Assembly (NCBI RefSeq): GCF_965279055.1
Contig: NZ_OZ257125.1
Coordinates: 1,674,001 to 1,738,000, forward strand
Source: Hydrocarboniphaga sp965279055
Lineage (GTDB): Bacteria; Pseudomonadota; Gammaproteobacteria; Nevskiales; Nevskiaceae
Length of the DNA stretch: 64,000 nt
Direction: 5' to 3'
In this document: positions 37,553-44,970 of the stretch, in pieces
How positions within the stretch are numbered: the stretch's first letter is position 1
How the letters are laid out: every line of letters begins with the position of its first letter
Position numbers and translations under genes: made by a program
Notes under the pieces: generated by a model
Databases searched by the model: none
Seen by the model: only the letters and a program-made list of their open reading frames with translations
Told to the model about the DNA's origin: nothing

Positions 37553-38383
37553 ATGGATTCCGAAAAAACTCTGAAGCCGGTGAACATCGCCGAGTTGCGG
37601 GCGATGCGCGCGCGCGGCGAGAAGATCGCCAGCCTGACCTGCTACGACGCCAGCTTCGCGATGGTCCAGGACCGCGCCGGCGTCGACTTCATGCTGATCG
37701 GCGACTCGCTGGGCATGGTGCTGCACGGCGGCAACACGACGACGCCGGTGACGGTGTCCGACATTGTCTATCACGCGCGCTGCGTCGCGCCGCACCTCAA
37801 GCGCGCCTTCCTGGTCGCCGATCTGCCGTTCCTCTCCTATGCGACGCTGGATCGCGCGCTCGATTCCTCGCAGCGGCTGATGCAGGAAGGCGGCGCCAAG
37901 ATGGTCAAGCTCGAAGGCGGCAGGGAGCAGGCGAGCATCGTCGAATATCTGGCGGTGCGCGGCGTGCCGGTGTGCGCGCATCTGGGCCTGCAGCCGCAGT
38001 TCGTGCACAAGATGGGCGCATTCAAGGTGCAGGGCCGCGACGAGGCCGCTGCCGAGGCGATGATTCACGACGCGCACGTGCTGGCCGAGGCCGGCGCCGA
38101 CATGCTGCTGCTGGAATGCATTCCGTCGGAACTGGCGCGGCGCATCACCCAGGCCAGTCCGGTGCCGGTGATCGGCATCGGCGCCGGTCCGGCGGTCGAC
38201 GGCCAGATCCTGGTGATGCACGACATCCTGCACATCTCGCCGATGGTCACGCTCGGCCGCACGCCGCGCTTCGTCAAGAATTTCATGCAGGGCGCGCCGG
38301 ACATCGAGTCGGCGTTCCGCGCCTATGTCGCGGAAGTGAAGTCGGGCGCCTATCCGGCGCCCGAGCACAGCTTCGGCTCCTGA
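37553..38383 (+). CDS. panB: 3-methyl-2-oxobutanoate hydroxymethyltransferase
   Basis: 276 residues from ATG 37553 with GGAG upstream; a longer frame runs back into the kinase gene. PanB marks: LTCYDASFA, IGDSLGMVLHG with Mg ligand Asp, VKLEGG, HLGLQPQ, and the catalytic Glu in LLLECIPSELA followed by GIGAGPAVDGQILVMHD. It transfers a hydroxymethyl group from methylene-THF to ketoisovalerate, the first step to pantothenate, so its cofactor pathway links to folK upstream. Confidence 0.97.
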   Translation: MDSEKTLKPVNIAELRAMRARGEKIASLTCYDASFAMVQDRAGVDFMLIGDSLGMVLHGGNTTTPVTVSDIVYHARCVAPHLKRAFLVADLPFLSYATLDRALDSSQRLMQEGGAKMVKLEGGREQASIVEYLAVRGVPVCAHLGLQPQFVHKMGAFKVQGRDEAAAEAMIHDAHVLAEAGADMLLLECIPSELARRITQASPVPVIGIGAGPAVDGQILVMHDILHISPMVTLGRTPRFVKNFMQGAPDIESAFRAYVAEVKSGAYPAPEHSFGS

Positions 38384-38414
38384 TCGCGACGGAATAAGGA
38401 CGAGAACACAGCGC

Positions 38415-39263
38415 ATGCGCCTGGTCCACACGGTTGCCGAAGTCCGCCGCGAAGTCGCCGCCTGGCGCGCCAAGGGCGAGAGCGTCGCCTTCGTCGCGAC
38501 CATGGGTAATCTTCACTCGGGCCATCTGGACCTGGTGGCCGAGGCGCGCGCCAAGGCCGACCGCGTTGTCGCCAGCATCTTCGTCAACCCGCTGCAGTTC
38601 GGGCCCAACGAGGACTTCGACCGTTATCCGCGCACCTTGCCGGACGACTGCGCCAAGCTCGATCCGGCCGGCTGCGACCTGGTGTTCGCGCCCAGCGTCG
38701 ACGAGATGTATCCGCGCGGTCGCAACAATATCGCGCAGGTGTCGGTGCCGGGCATTTCGAAGCTGCTGGAAGGCGAGTTCCGGCCCGGTTTCTTCGAGGG
38801 CGTGGCGACCGTCGTCAGCATCCTTTTCCATATCGTGCAGCCGGATTTCGCGCTGTTCGGCCGCAAGGACTACCAGCAATTTCTGGTGGTGCGGCGCATG
38901 GTCGCCGAACTGCACATGCCGCTGCAGATCGTCGGGGTGCCGACACGGCGCGAGCCCGACGGCCTGGCGATGTCCTCGCGCAACCAGTACCTGGACCCGC
39001 ACGAGCGCTCGCTGGCGCCGGGTCTGTACCGCGCGCTGTCGGCGGTCGCGCAGCGTCTGCGCAGCGGCTCGCGGGATTTCCAGGGGCTGGAAGAAGAAGC
39101 CAGGCGGGTACTGGAGCATCAGGGCTTCAAGCCGCAGTACCTGGTGATCCGCGACGCCGACGACCTCGGCGCGCCACGCGCCGACGCCAGCGCCTGGGTA
39201 CTCCTGGTTGCCGCCCACCTGGGGCGGACGCGGCTGATCGACAACCTCGAAATCAGCCTCTGA
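38415..39263 (+). CDS. panC: pantothenate synthetase
   Basis: 282 residues. Nucleotidyl-transferase HIGH-type motif as GNLHSGHLDLV, IFVNPLQFGPNEDFDRYPR, FGRKDYQQFLVVRRMV, and a KMSKS-like MSSRNQYL. It joins pantoate to beta-alanine with ATP. It follows panB by 31 bp and is followed by a strong hairpin. Its beta-alanine is supplied by panD, which here has its own likely promoter. Confidence 0.97.
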   Translation: MRLVHTVAEVRREVAAWRAKGESVAFVATMGNLHSGHLDLVAEARAKADRVVASIFVNPLQFGPNEDFDRYPRTLPDDCAKLDPAGCDLVFAPSVDEMYPRGRNNIAQVSVPGISKLLEGEFRPGFFEGVATVVSILFHIVQPDFALFGRKDYQQFLVVRRMVAELHMPLQIVGVPTRREPDGLAMSSRNQYLDPHERSLAPGLYRALSAVAQRLRSGSRDFQGLEEEARRVLEHQGFKPQYLVIRDADDLGAPRADASAWVLLVAAHLGRTRLIDNLEISL

Positions 39264-39270
39264 ATCAATG

Positions 39271-39304
39271 CCCGATCCGGGTCCCGAAAGCGGGGCCGAT
39301 CGGG
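39271..39304 (+). terminator. hairpin after panC, possible weak terminator
   Basis: Outer stem CCCGATC/GATCGGG and inner stem GGTCCC/GGGGCC with loop GAAAGC, 8 bp after panC. Only three T follow, so termination may be incomplete. Confidence 0.5.
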
Positions 39305-39352
39305 GGTTTGCGACCGGTCGTCCGCCACCCGTATTTGCATATTACAAAATGG

Positions 39353-39381
39353 TTGCCGGCCCGGTTACGTGCGGCTACACT
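39353..39381 (+). promoter_or_regulatory. sigma-70-like promoter upstream of panD
   Basis: -35 TTGCCG (39353-39358), 17-bp spacer, -10 TACACT (39376-39381). This would give a leader of about 145 nt before panD. Confidence 0.5.
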
Positions 39382-39429
39382 CGCGGCCGGTTCCGGCACC
39401 TGACTTCTTAGTCAATTGACCGTCGCCCG

Positions 39430-39498
39430 GGTGCATGTCTTTTTGGGCCGCCCGCTTCCGCCGCAAACTTGATCTCCAGGTGCATGTCTTGGTGGGCC
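39430..39498 (+). repeat. direct repeat in the panD leader
   Basis: GGTGCATGTCTTTTTGGGCC (39430-39449) and GGTGCATGTCTTGGTGGGCC (39479-39498) differ at two of 20 positions and are 49 bp apart, in the 269-bp panC-panD gap. Confidence 0.9.
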
Positions 39499-39532
39499 AC
39501 CTCGGAATCGCAAGCCAGTTGGACTAAAAACC

Positions 39533-39913
39533 ATGCAACTGACGATGCTCAAGTGCAAGCTCCATCGTGCACGTGTCACGCACGCCGAGCTCGACTACGA
39601 CGGATCCTGTGCGATTGATTCCCGCCTGCTGGACCTGGCGGGGTTGCTCGAGTTCGAGCAGATCCAGATCTATAACATCAACAACGGCGAGCGCTTCACG
39701 ACCTACGCGATCCGCGCCGAGGCCGGCTCCGGCATCATCTCGGTCAACGGCGCTGCGGCCCACAAGGCTCGCGTCGGCGACCGCGTGATCATCTGCGCCT
39801 ACGGCGAGATGGAAGAAGGCGCCGCCCGCGTGTTCAAGCCGCGTCTGGTCTATTGCGACGAGACCAACCGCGTCGTGCGCACGACCAACACGATCCCGGT
39901 CCAGGCGGCTTGA
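39533..39913 (+). CDS. panD: aspartate 1-decarboxylase
   Basis: 126 residues, full family length. The self-cleavage site is Gly24-Ser25 in YDGSCAID; Ser25 becomes the catalytic pyruvoyl group. NINNGERFTTYAI and AAAHKARVGDRVIICAYG follow the family. It makes beta-alanine for PanC. A maturation factor (PanZ in enterics) is not seen here. The stop TGA overlaps a TTG start of the next gene. Confidence 0.97.
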   Translation: MQLTMLKCKLHRARVTHAELDYDGSCAIDSRLLDLAGLLEFEQIQIYNINNGERFTTYAIRAEAGSGIISVNGAAAHKARVGDRVIICAYGEMEEGAARVFKPRLVYCDETNRVVRTTNTIPVQAA

Positions 39914-40557
39914 AGCGCGCCGCCGGGCGCGGCGCCAGCCGCGTCCAGGCCTGGTTCCCGACGCTGATCTACCGGGCGCCGCTGTCCTCGGGCAGCGGCG
40001 CTCTGGCATTGAACCGCGAGCTGCTGAAAGAGGCCGCGCAGCTGCGCGAGTTCGATCGCGCCGGCCTCAGCTGGTCGCTGAAGCACTACCACGGCGGCTA
40101 CACCAGCTACGGTTCGATGGACCGGCTGCAACAGTTCTCGTCGACTTTCGATCAGCTGCGTCGCCGGCTCGACCGGCATGTCCAGCGCTTCGCCCAGACC
40201 CAGCACTGGGAACTCGGTGGCCGCAGCCTGGAAATGACCGACTGCTGGCTCAATATCATGCCGCGCGGCACCGCGCACTCGTTTCACCTGCACCCGCAGG
40301 CGGCGGTCAGCGGCACCTATTACCTGAAGACACCGCGCGGCACGCCAGGCCTGAAGTTCGAGGACCCGCGTCTTGCGATGATGATGGCGGCGCCGCCGCG
40401 CAGCGCCGAGGTTGCGCCCGAGCAGCGCGCCCACATCACGTATGCGGCCAGGGCCGGCGAGCTGATCCTGTTCGAAAGCTGGCTGCGCCACGAAGTGCCG
40501 CCGAACCCGGTCTCCGCCGAACGCATCAGCATCAGCTTCAATTACCACTGGTTGTAG
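39910..40557 (+). CDS. putative 2OG-Fe(II) oxygenase-like protein (TIGR02466-type)
   Basis: 215 residues if translation starts at TTG 39910, which overlaps the panD stop; ATG 39853 would overlap panD by 61 bp and is less likely. WFPTLIYRAPL is the usual N-terminus of this family. The metal and cosubstrate region reads HSFHLHPQAAVSGTYYLKTP, with a later LFESWLRHEVPPN and RISISFNYHW giving the distal His and the Arg expected for 2-oxoglutarate. Substrate unknown; some relatives are of phage or cyanobacterial origin. The stop codon is provided by a palindromic repeat. Confidence 0.75.
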   Translation: MKRAAGRGASRVQAWFPTLIYRAPLSSGSGALALNRELLKEAAQLREFDRAGLSWSLKHYHGGYTSYGSMDRLQQFSSTFDQLRRRLDRHVQRFAQTQHWELGGRSLEMTDCWLNIMPRGTAHSFHLHPQAAVSGTYYLKTPRGTPGLKFEDPRLAMMMAAPPRSAEVAPEQRAHITYAARAGELILFESWLRHEVPPNPVSAERISISFNYHWL

Positions 40558-40577
40558 CCCGGGTGAAACCCGGGGCT
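40554..40577. repeat. GTAGCCCGGGTGAAA-type palindrome, short copy
   Basis: AGCCCGGGT-gaa-ACCCGGGGCT hairpin. Its first bases GTAG contain the stop codon of the oxygenase-like gene. Same family as 17983-18041. Confidence 0.8.
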
Positions 40578-40690
40578 TCGTTTCCGACGGCAGCCAGCAG
40601 GCACGGACCGGGGCCAGGGTTTTTTTCGGATGGGCCTCGATAATCCAGAAAACCCGGCTAAGCTTGGCTGACTCCATCCAAGCCCATCCC

Positions 40691-42313
40691 ATGCCGCTGA
40701 CTCAGACGCCCGCCTGGCAGAAACTGGCCGCCCTCGCCGACGCCTTCAACAGCCAAACCCTGACGGCCCTGTTCGACGCCGACGCCGAGCGTGCGTCGAC
40801 TTTTGCTGCCGACGCCTGCGGCATCTATCTGGACTTTTCCAAGCAGAGCATCGACGCCGCGGTGATGGCGGCGCTGCAGCAACTCGCGGTGCAGCAAGAC
40901 GTCGGCGGTCGCCTGGCCGCGATGCTCGCCGGCGAGCACATCAATCACACCGAGAATCGCGCCGTGCTGCACACCGCGCTGCGTGCGCCCCGGGGCTACC
41001 GTACGGCGATCGTCGACGGCCAGGACATCGACGCCGACGTGCATCGCGTGCTCGACCACATGGCCGACTTTGCGAGCAAGGTCCGCGACGGCCGCCATCG
41101 CAGTGCCACAGGCGAGCGCTTCACCGACATCGTCAACATCGGCATCGGCGGCTCGGATCTGGGGCCGCGCATGGTCAACGAGGCGCTGGTGGATTTCTGC
41201 GACGGCCCGCGCACGCACTACGTCGCCAACGTCGACGGCGCGCAGCTGAACTCGGTGCTGGCGCCGCTGGAGCCGGCCAGCACCCTGATCATCGTCACCT
41301 CCAAGACCTTCACCACGCTGGAGACGATGGCCAATGCCAATGCGGCGCGGCGCTGGCTGGTACGCGCGCTCGGCGAGCACGCGGTCGAGAAGCATTTCAT
41401 CGCGGTGTCGACCAATGCCGCCGAGGTCAAACGCTTCGGCATCGACCCCGCGCGCATGTTCGAATTCTGGGACTGGGTCGGTGGCCGCTATTCGGTGTGG
41501 TCGGCGGTTGGCCTGTCCCTGATGATCAGCCTCGGCCCGCAGCGTTTTCGCGAATGGCTGGACGGCGCGCATGCGATGGACCGGCATTTTCGCGACGCAT
41601 CACCTGCTTCGAACCTGCCGCTGCTGATGGCACTGATCGCCTTGTGGAACCGCAACTTCCTGAAGGCTCCTACGCAGGTCGTCGCGGCGTATGCGCAGAA
41701 GCTCGAGCATTTCGTGCACTGGCTGCAGCAGCTGGAAATGGAATCCAACGGCAAGCGCGTGCATCGCGACGGCTCGCCGGTGACGGTGACGACGACGCCG
41801 GCCTTGTGGGGTGATGTCGGTACCAATGGCCAGCACGCGTTCTTTCAAATGCTGCATCAGGGCAGCGACGTGCATCCGGTGGATTTCATTCTGCCGGTGC
41901 GCGCGACGCATCCCTGGCCCGAGCAGCAGCAGATGCTGATTGCCAATTGCCTGGCGCAGAGCGCGGCGCTGATGCGTGGCAAGAGCGCGGACGAGGTACG
42001 CGCCGAGCTTGCAGGCAAGCTCTCGGGTGAGGCGCTGGAGGCGGCGATTCCGCATCGCGTGTTTCCGGGCAACCGGCCGAGCAGCACCCTGCTGGTGCAA
42101 CAGCTCGACCCTTATCACCTCGGCGCGCTGATGGCGCTGTACGAGCACCGCACGTTCGTGCTGTCGTTGATGTGGGACATCAATGCTTTTGATCAATGGG
42201 GCGTCGAACTCGGCAAGAGCCTCGCGCAAACCGTGCTCAAGGCCATGAACGGCGAGGAAGTTTTGCTTGATGCATCCACGCGGCAATTACTGAACAAGAG
42301 CTTAACCTACTGA
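40691..42313 (+). CDS. pgi: glucose-6-phosphate isomerase
   Basis: 540 residues from ATG 40691; an in-frame TTG at 40664 would add nine. Signature segments are complete: GIGGSDLGPRM, SKTFTTLETM, GGRYSVWSAVG, catalytic Glu in QQLEMESNGK, His in LHQGSDVHP and Lys in NAFDQWGVELGK. It interconverts glucose-6-P and fructose-6-P in glycolysis and gluconeogenesis. It stands alone between the pantothenate group and the PA2779/PA2778 pair. No good ribosome site is visible before either start. Confidence 0.95.
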   Translation: MPLTQTPAWQKLAALADAFNSQTLTALFDADAERASTFAADACGIYLDFSKQSIDAAVMAALQQLAVQQDVGGRLAAMLAGEHINHTENRAVLHTALRAPRGYRTAIVDGQDIDADVHRVLDHMADFASKVRDGRHRSATGERFTDIVNIGIGGSDLGPRMVNEALVDFCDGPRTHYVANVDGAQLNSVLAPLEPASTLIIVTSKTFTTLETMANANAARRWLVRALGEHAVEKHFIAVSTNAAEVKRFGIDPARMFEFWDWVGGRYSVWSAVGLSLMISLGPQRFREWLDGAHAMDRHFRDASPASNLPLLMALIALWNRNFLKAPTQVVAAYAQKLEHFVHWLQQLEMESNGKRVHRDGSPVTVTTTPALWGDVGTNGQHAFFQMLHQGSDVHPVDFILPVRATHPWPEQQQMLIANCLAQSAALMRGKSADEVRAELAGKLSGEALEAAIPHRVFPGNRPSSTLLVQQLDPYHLGALMALYEHRTFVLSLMWDINAFDQWGVELGKSLAQTVLKAMNGEEVLLDASTRQLLNKSLTY

Positions 42314-42327
42314 TCTACAAGAAATAG

Positions 42328-42357
42328 TTGTACTTACCGAACACGGCGAGCTAGGAT
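42328..42357 (+). promoter_or_regulatory. possible sigma-70 promoter of the PA2779-like gene
   Basis: -35 TTGTAC, 18-bp spacer, -10 TAGGAT, 42 bp before the start codon. Confidence 0.4.
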
Positions 42358-42398
42358 TTGTTGAGGTTTCCAGCCAGCGATTTACAAGGGAGTGTTCA

Positions 42399-42794
42399 AT
42401 GGGCAACAGAACGAAACTTGGAAGTTTGGTCAGCGGTGTCGTCGTTACGGCGATGCTCGCCGTGTCGTCGTGGGTGCCGGCGAACGCGGCGATGATCACC
42501 ACCGAGCAGATGGTGGCGACCGATGCCGGCCAGATGCGTGAAGCCCGCGTCGCGCAGGTGCAGGGCTTTCTGGCCCGTGCCGACGTCAAGGATCAGCTGG
42601 TGAAGTGGGGCGTCGCATCCGAGATGGCCGACGCGCGTGTCGCCCAACTCAGCGATGCCGAACTCGAACAGCTGTCGATGAAGATCGACCAGCAGCCGGC
42701 CGGCGGCGATTTCCTGATCGTGCTGGGCGTGGTGTTCCTGATCCTGATCGTGCTCGAGCTGGTCGGCGTCACCCACGTGTTTTCGAGCTTTTGA
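42399..42794 (+). CDS. PA2779 family protein
   Basis: 131 residues: a signal peptide (to about WVPANAA), a helical middle part with MITTEQMVA and the repeated-looking DAGQMREARVAQVQGFLARADVK, and a C-terminal membrane helix (FLIVLGVVFLILIVLELVGV). The family is small, periplasmic or membrane-anchored, and nearly always next to a PA2778-type cysteine peptidase, as here. Its function is unknown; it may be the partner or substrate of that peptidase. AGGGAG precedes the start. Confidence 0.85.
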   Translation: MGNRTKLGSLVSGVVVTAMLAVSSWVPANAAMITTEQMVATDAGQMREARVAQVQGFLARADVKDQLVKWGVASEMADARVAQLSDAELEQLSMKIDQQPAGGDFLIVLGVVFLILIVLELVGVTHVFSSF

Positions 42795-42814
42795 AGAGTG
42801 AGTCATCGCGGTTG

Positions 42815-43783
42815 ATGCCAGCACGGCGAGCCTTCGGGCTCGCCGTTTTGTTTGGCTGCGTGCTGCTCGCCAGCGGCTGCGCGATGACACCGCGATTGAA
42901 CAAGCTACCGCTGGCGCCAGTCACTGCACAGCCGCGGCTGGAACTCACGCAAACCCCGTTTTTTCCGCAGGAAATCCATCAATGCGGGCCGGCAGCGCTG
43001 GCAACCGTGTTGAATGCCGATCAGGTGGAAGTGACTCCCGAAGCGCTCGCCGACGAGATCTATATCCCGGGCCGCGAAGGCAGTTTGCAATCCGAAATCG
43101 TCGCCGCCGTGCGCACTCATCAGCGCATTGCTGTCGCACTGGAGCCGCGGCTCGAGGCGCTGCTGTCGCCCTTGAGCGAAAACAAGCCGGTGCTGCTGCT
43201 GCAGAATCTCGGGCTGAAGAGCCTGCCGGCCTGGCACTACGCGGTGGTCGTCGGCTGGAATGCAGACGACAACGAAATCATCCTGCGTTCCGGGCCGAAA
43301 AAGCGCGAGCGCCTGTCGCTCGCACGCTTTCTGCAGACCTGGGATCTGGGCGGCCGCTGGGCCGTGGTGATTGCCGATCCGCTGGCGCCGCCGCCGGCCG
43401 CGGTGACCGCGCGCGACTGGATCGCCGCGGTCGCACCGCTGGAAGCGCTGAAGCAGAACGAGCGCGCTCTGGCCGCCTACGAATCCGCCGCGACACGCTG
43501 GCCCGGTGACGCGCTGGTCTGGCAGGCGCTGGCGAATGCGCGTTACGGACAGAAGGATTTGTCCGGCGCGGAAAAAGCGCTGGATGCGGCGGTCGCGATC
43601 GATCCGAGTGCGACGGCGCTGAACAATCTGGCGCAGGTGCGCATTGAGCGCGGCTGTCGCGCGGATGCGCTCGCGGCGCTGGACCAGATCGCGGAGCTGC
43701 CGCCGGCGCTGGCGGCGACGATTGCCGACACCCGCAAGTCCGCGATGGAGCTGGCGGCGGCTGGCGACGCGGTTTGCAGGTAG
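42815..43783 (+). CDS. PA2778 family cysteine peptidase (C39-like) with TPR region
   Basis: 322 residues from ATG 42815. Lipoprotein signal MPARRAFGLAVLFGCVLLAS with lipobox LASGC. The papain-like C39 domain has Cys57 in QCGPAALAT and His141 in WHYAVVVGW; bacteriocin-processing C39 peptidases share this Cys/His layout. A TPR-like C-terminal region (about 215-310) contains NERALAAYESAATRWPGD and AEKALDAAVAIDPSATALNNLA. Its targets are unknown. Odd: a near-perfect terminator hairpin lies inside the first 13 codons (42823-42853), so expression relative to the upstream gene may be attenuated. Confidence 0.85.
   Translation: MPARRAFGLAVLFGCVLLASGCAMTPRLNKLPLAPVTAQPRLELTQTPFFPQEIHQCGPAALATVLNADQVEVTPEALADEIYIPGREGSLQSEIVAAVRTHQRIAVALEPRLEALLSPLSENKPVLLLQNLGLKSLPAWHYAVVVGWNADDNEIILRSGPKKRERLSLARFLQTWDLGGRWAVVIADPLAPPPAAVTARDWIAAVAPLEALKQNERALAAYESAATRWPGDALVWQALANARYGQKDLSGAEKALDAAVAIDPSATALNNLAQVRIERGCRADALAALDQIAELPPALAATIADTRKSAMELAAAGDAVCR
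42823..42853 (+). terminator. intrinsic terminator inside the 5' end of the PA2778-type gene
   Basis: 9-bp stem CGGCGAGCC/GGCTCGCCG with a TTCG tetraloop followed by TTTTGTTT, 29 bp after the PA2779 stop and 8 bp after the downstream start codon. Confidence 0.8.
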
Positions 43784-43798
43784 TGCAGCGCGGTATTC

Positions 43799-43859
43799 GT
43801 CGCGGGCAAGCCCGCTCCTACAACAAAAGCGCTGTTGTAGGAGCGGGCTTGCCCGCGAC
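43799..43859. repeat. REP-like palindrome between convergent genes
   Basis: Perfect 26-bp arms (43799-43824 and 43834-43859) with a 9-bp loop; the arm contains TGTAGGAGCGGGCTTGCC. It lies 3 bp from the queG stop and can end transcription from both sides. Confidence 0.9.
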
Positions 43860-43862
43860 CGC

Positions 43863-44927
43863 TCAACTCAACTGCCGCTCCAAAGCCCAGAGCACATGCT
43901 CGCGCACCACCTCATCGTCGAAAGCCCGCCGCGCATTCAGCGCCGCCACCGTCGCCGCGCTGCGCGGCGCATTGCCCAGCGCCACCGCGATATTGCGCAG
44001 CCAGCGCGGATAGCCGGCGCGGCGCAGCGCCATGCCTTCGGTCTTCGCAAGCCACTGCGCCTCGCTCCACGCGAACAGCTCGATCAGCTTGGCCGAGTCG
44101 AGTCCATTGCGGGGCGCGAAATCCGGCTCGCTGCTGAGCCGCGCATAGCGGTTCCAGGGGCACACCAGCTGGCAGTCGTCGCAGCCGAAAATGCGATTGC
44201 CGATCAGCGGCCGCAGTTCCAGCGGAATCGCGCCGTGATGCTCGATGGTCAGGTAGGAAATGCAGCGTCGCGCATCCAGCCGATACGGCGCGGTGAAAGC
44301 CTGTGTCGGGCAGATGGTCAGGCAGGCGCTGCAACTGCCGCAGAGATCGGTGACGGGCTCGAGCACCGACGGCGGCAGCAGCAGGTCGGTATAGATTTCA
44401 CCGAGAAAAAACAGCGATCCGGCCTGGCGATTCAGCAGCAGCGTGTTCTTGCCGATCCAGCCGAGCCGCGCGTTGCGCGCCAATGCTTTTTCCAGCGCCG
44501 GCGCGCTGTCGGTGAGCACGCGATAGCCGTGCTGGCCGATCACGTCATCGAGTTTTCTGCCGAGCTTGAGCAGGCGGCCGCGCATCGTGCGGTGGTAGTC
44601 ACGACCGAGTGCGTAGCGCGCGATGTAAGCGGCATCGCCATCGGCGAGGTGTGCGCGCGCTTCATCGAGTGAATCCACCCGGTAATCCATGCGCAGGCTG
44701 ATCACGCTCAAGGTGCCGGGCCGCAGCAGGCTCGGGTCGGCGCGCTGCGCCGGATCGCGCGCCATGTACTCCATGCCGCCGTGTTCGCCGCGCGCCAGCC
44801 AGCCCTGCAGATGCGCCAGATCCGCGCCCAGATCCAGATGCGCGACACCGGCATCGGCGAAGCCGAGTTCACGCGCCCAGTCGCGAATCGCCAAGATCAG
44901 GGTGGGCAGGGAATCCGCGGCTATCAT
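43863..44927 (-). CDS. queG: epoxyqueuosine reductase
   Basis: 354 residues from ATG 44927 (MIAADSLPTL); a longer frame reads into the opposite gene. Catalytic Asp140 lies in LTDSAPALEK. Two [4Fe-4S] motifs are complete: CGSCSACLTICP and CDDCQLVCPWN. The enzyme uses cobalamin to reduce epoxyqueuosine to queuosine in tRNAs with GUN anticodons. It is divergent from nnr, as queG commonly is in gammaproteobacteria. Its start codon lies opposite an ATG of the plus strand (shared CATG at 44925-44928). Confidence 0.95.
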   Translation of the reverse strand: MIAADSLPTLILAIRDWARELGFADAGVAHLDLGADLAHLQGWLARGEHGGMEYMARDPAQRADPSLLRPGTLSVISLRMDYRVDSLDEARAHLADGDAAYIARYALGRDYHRTMRGRLLKLGRKLDDVIGQHGYRVLTDSAPALEKALARNARLGWIGKNTLLLNRQAGSLFFLGEIYTDLLLPPSVLEPVTDLCGSCSACLTICPTQAFTAPYRLDARRCISYLTIEHHGAIPLELRPLIGNRIFGCDDCQLVCPWNRYARLSSEPDFAPRNGLDSAKLIELFAWSEAQWLAKTEGMALRRAGYPRWLRNIAVALGNAPRSAATVAALNARRAFDDEVVREHVLWALERQLS

Positions 44928-44970
44928 GTGCGGCGAGAGTGTTGAGGCATGGAATCGTGAGGTCGCTGCC

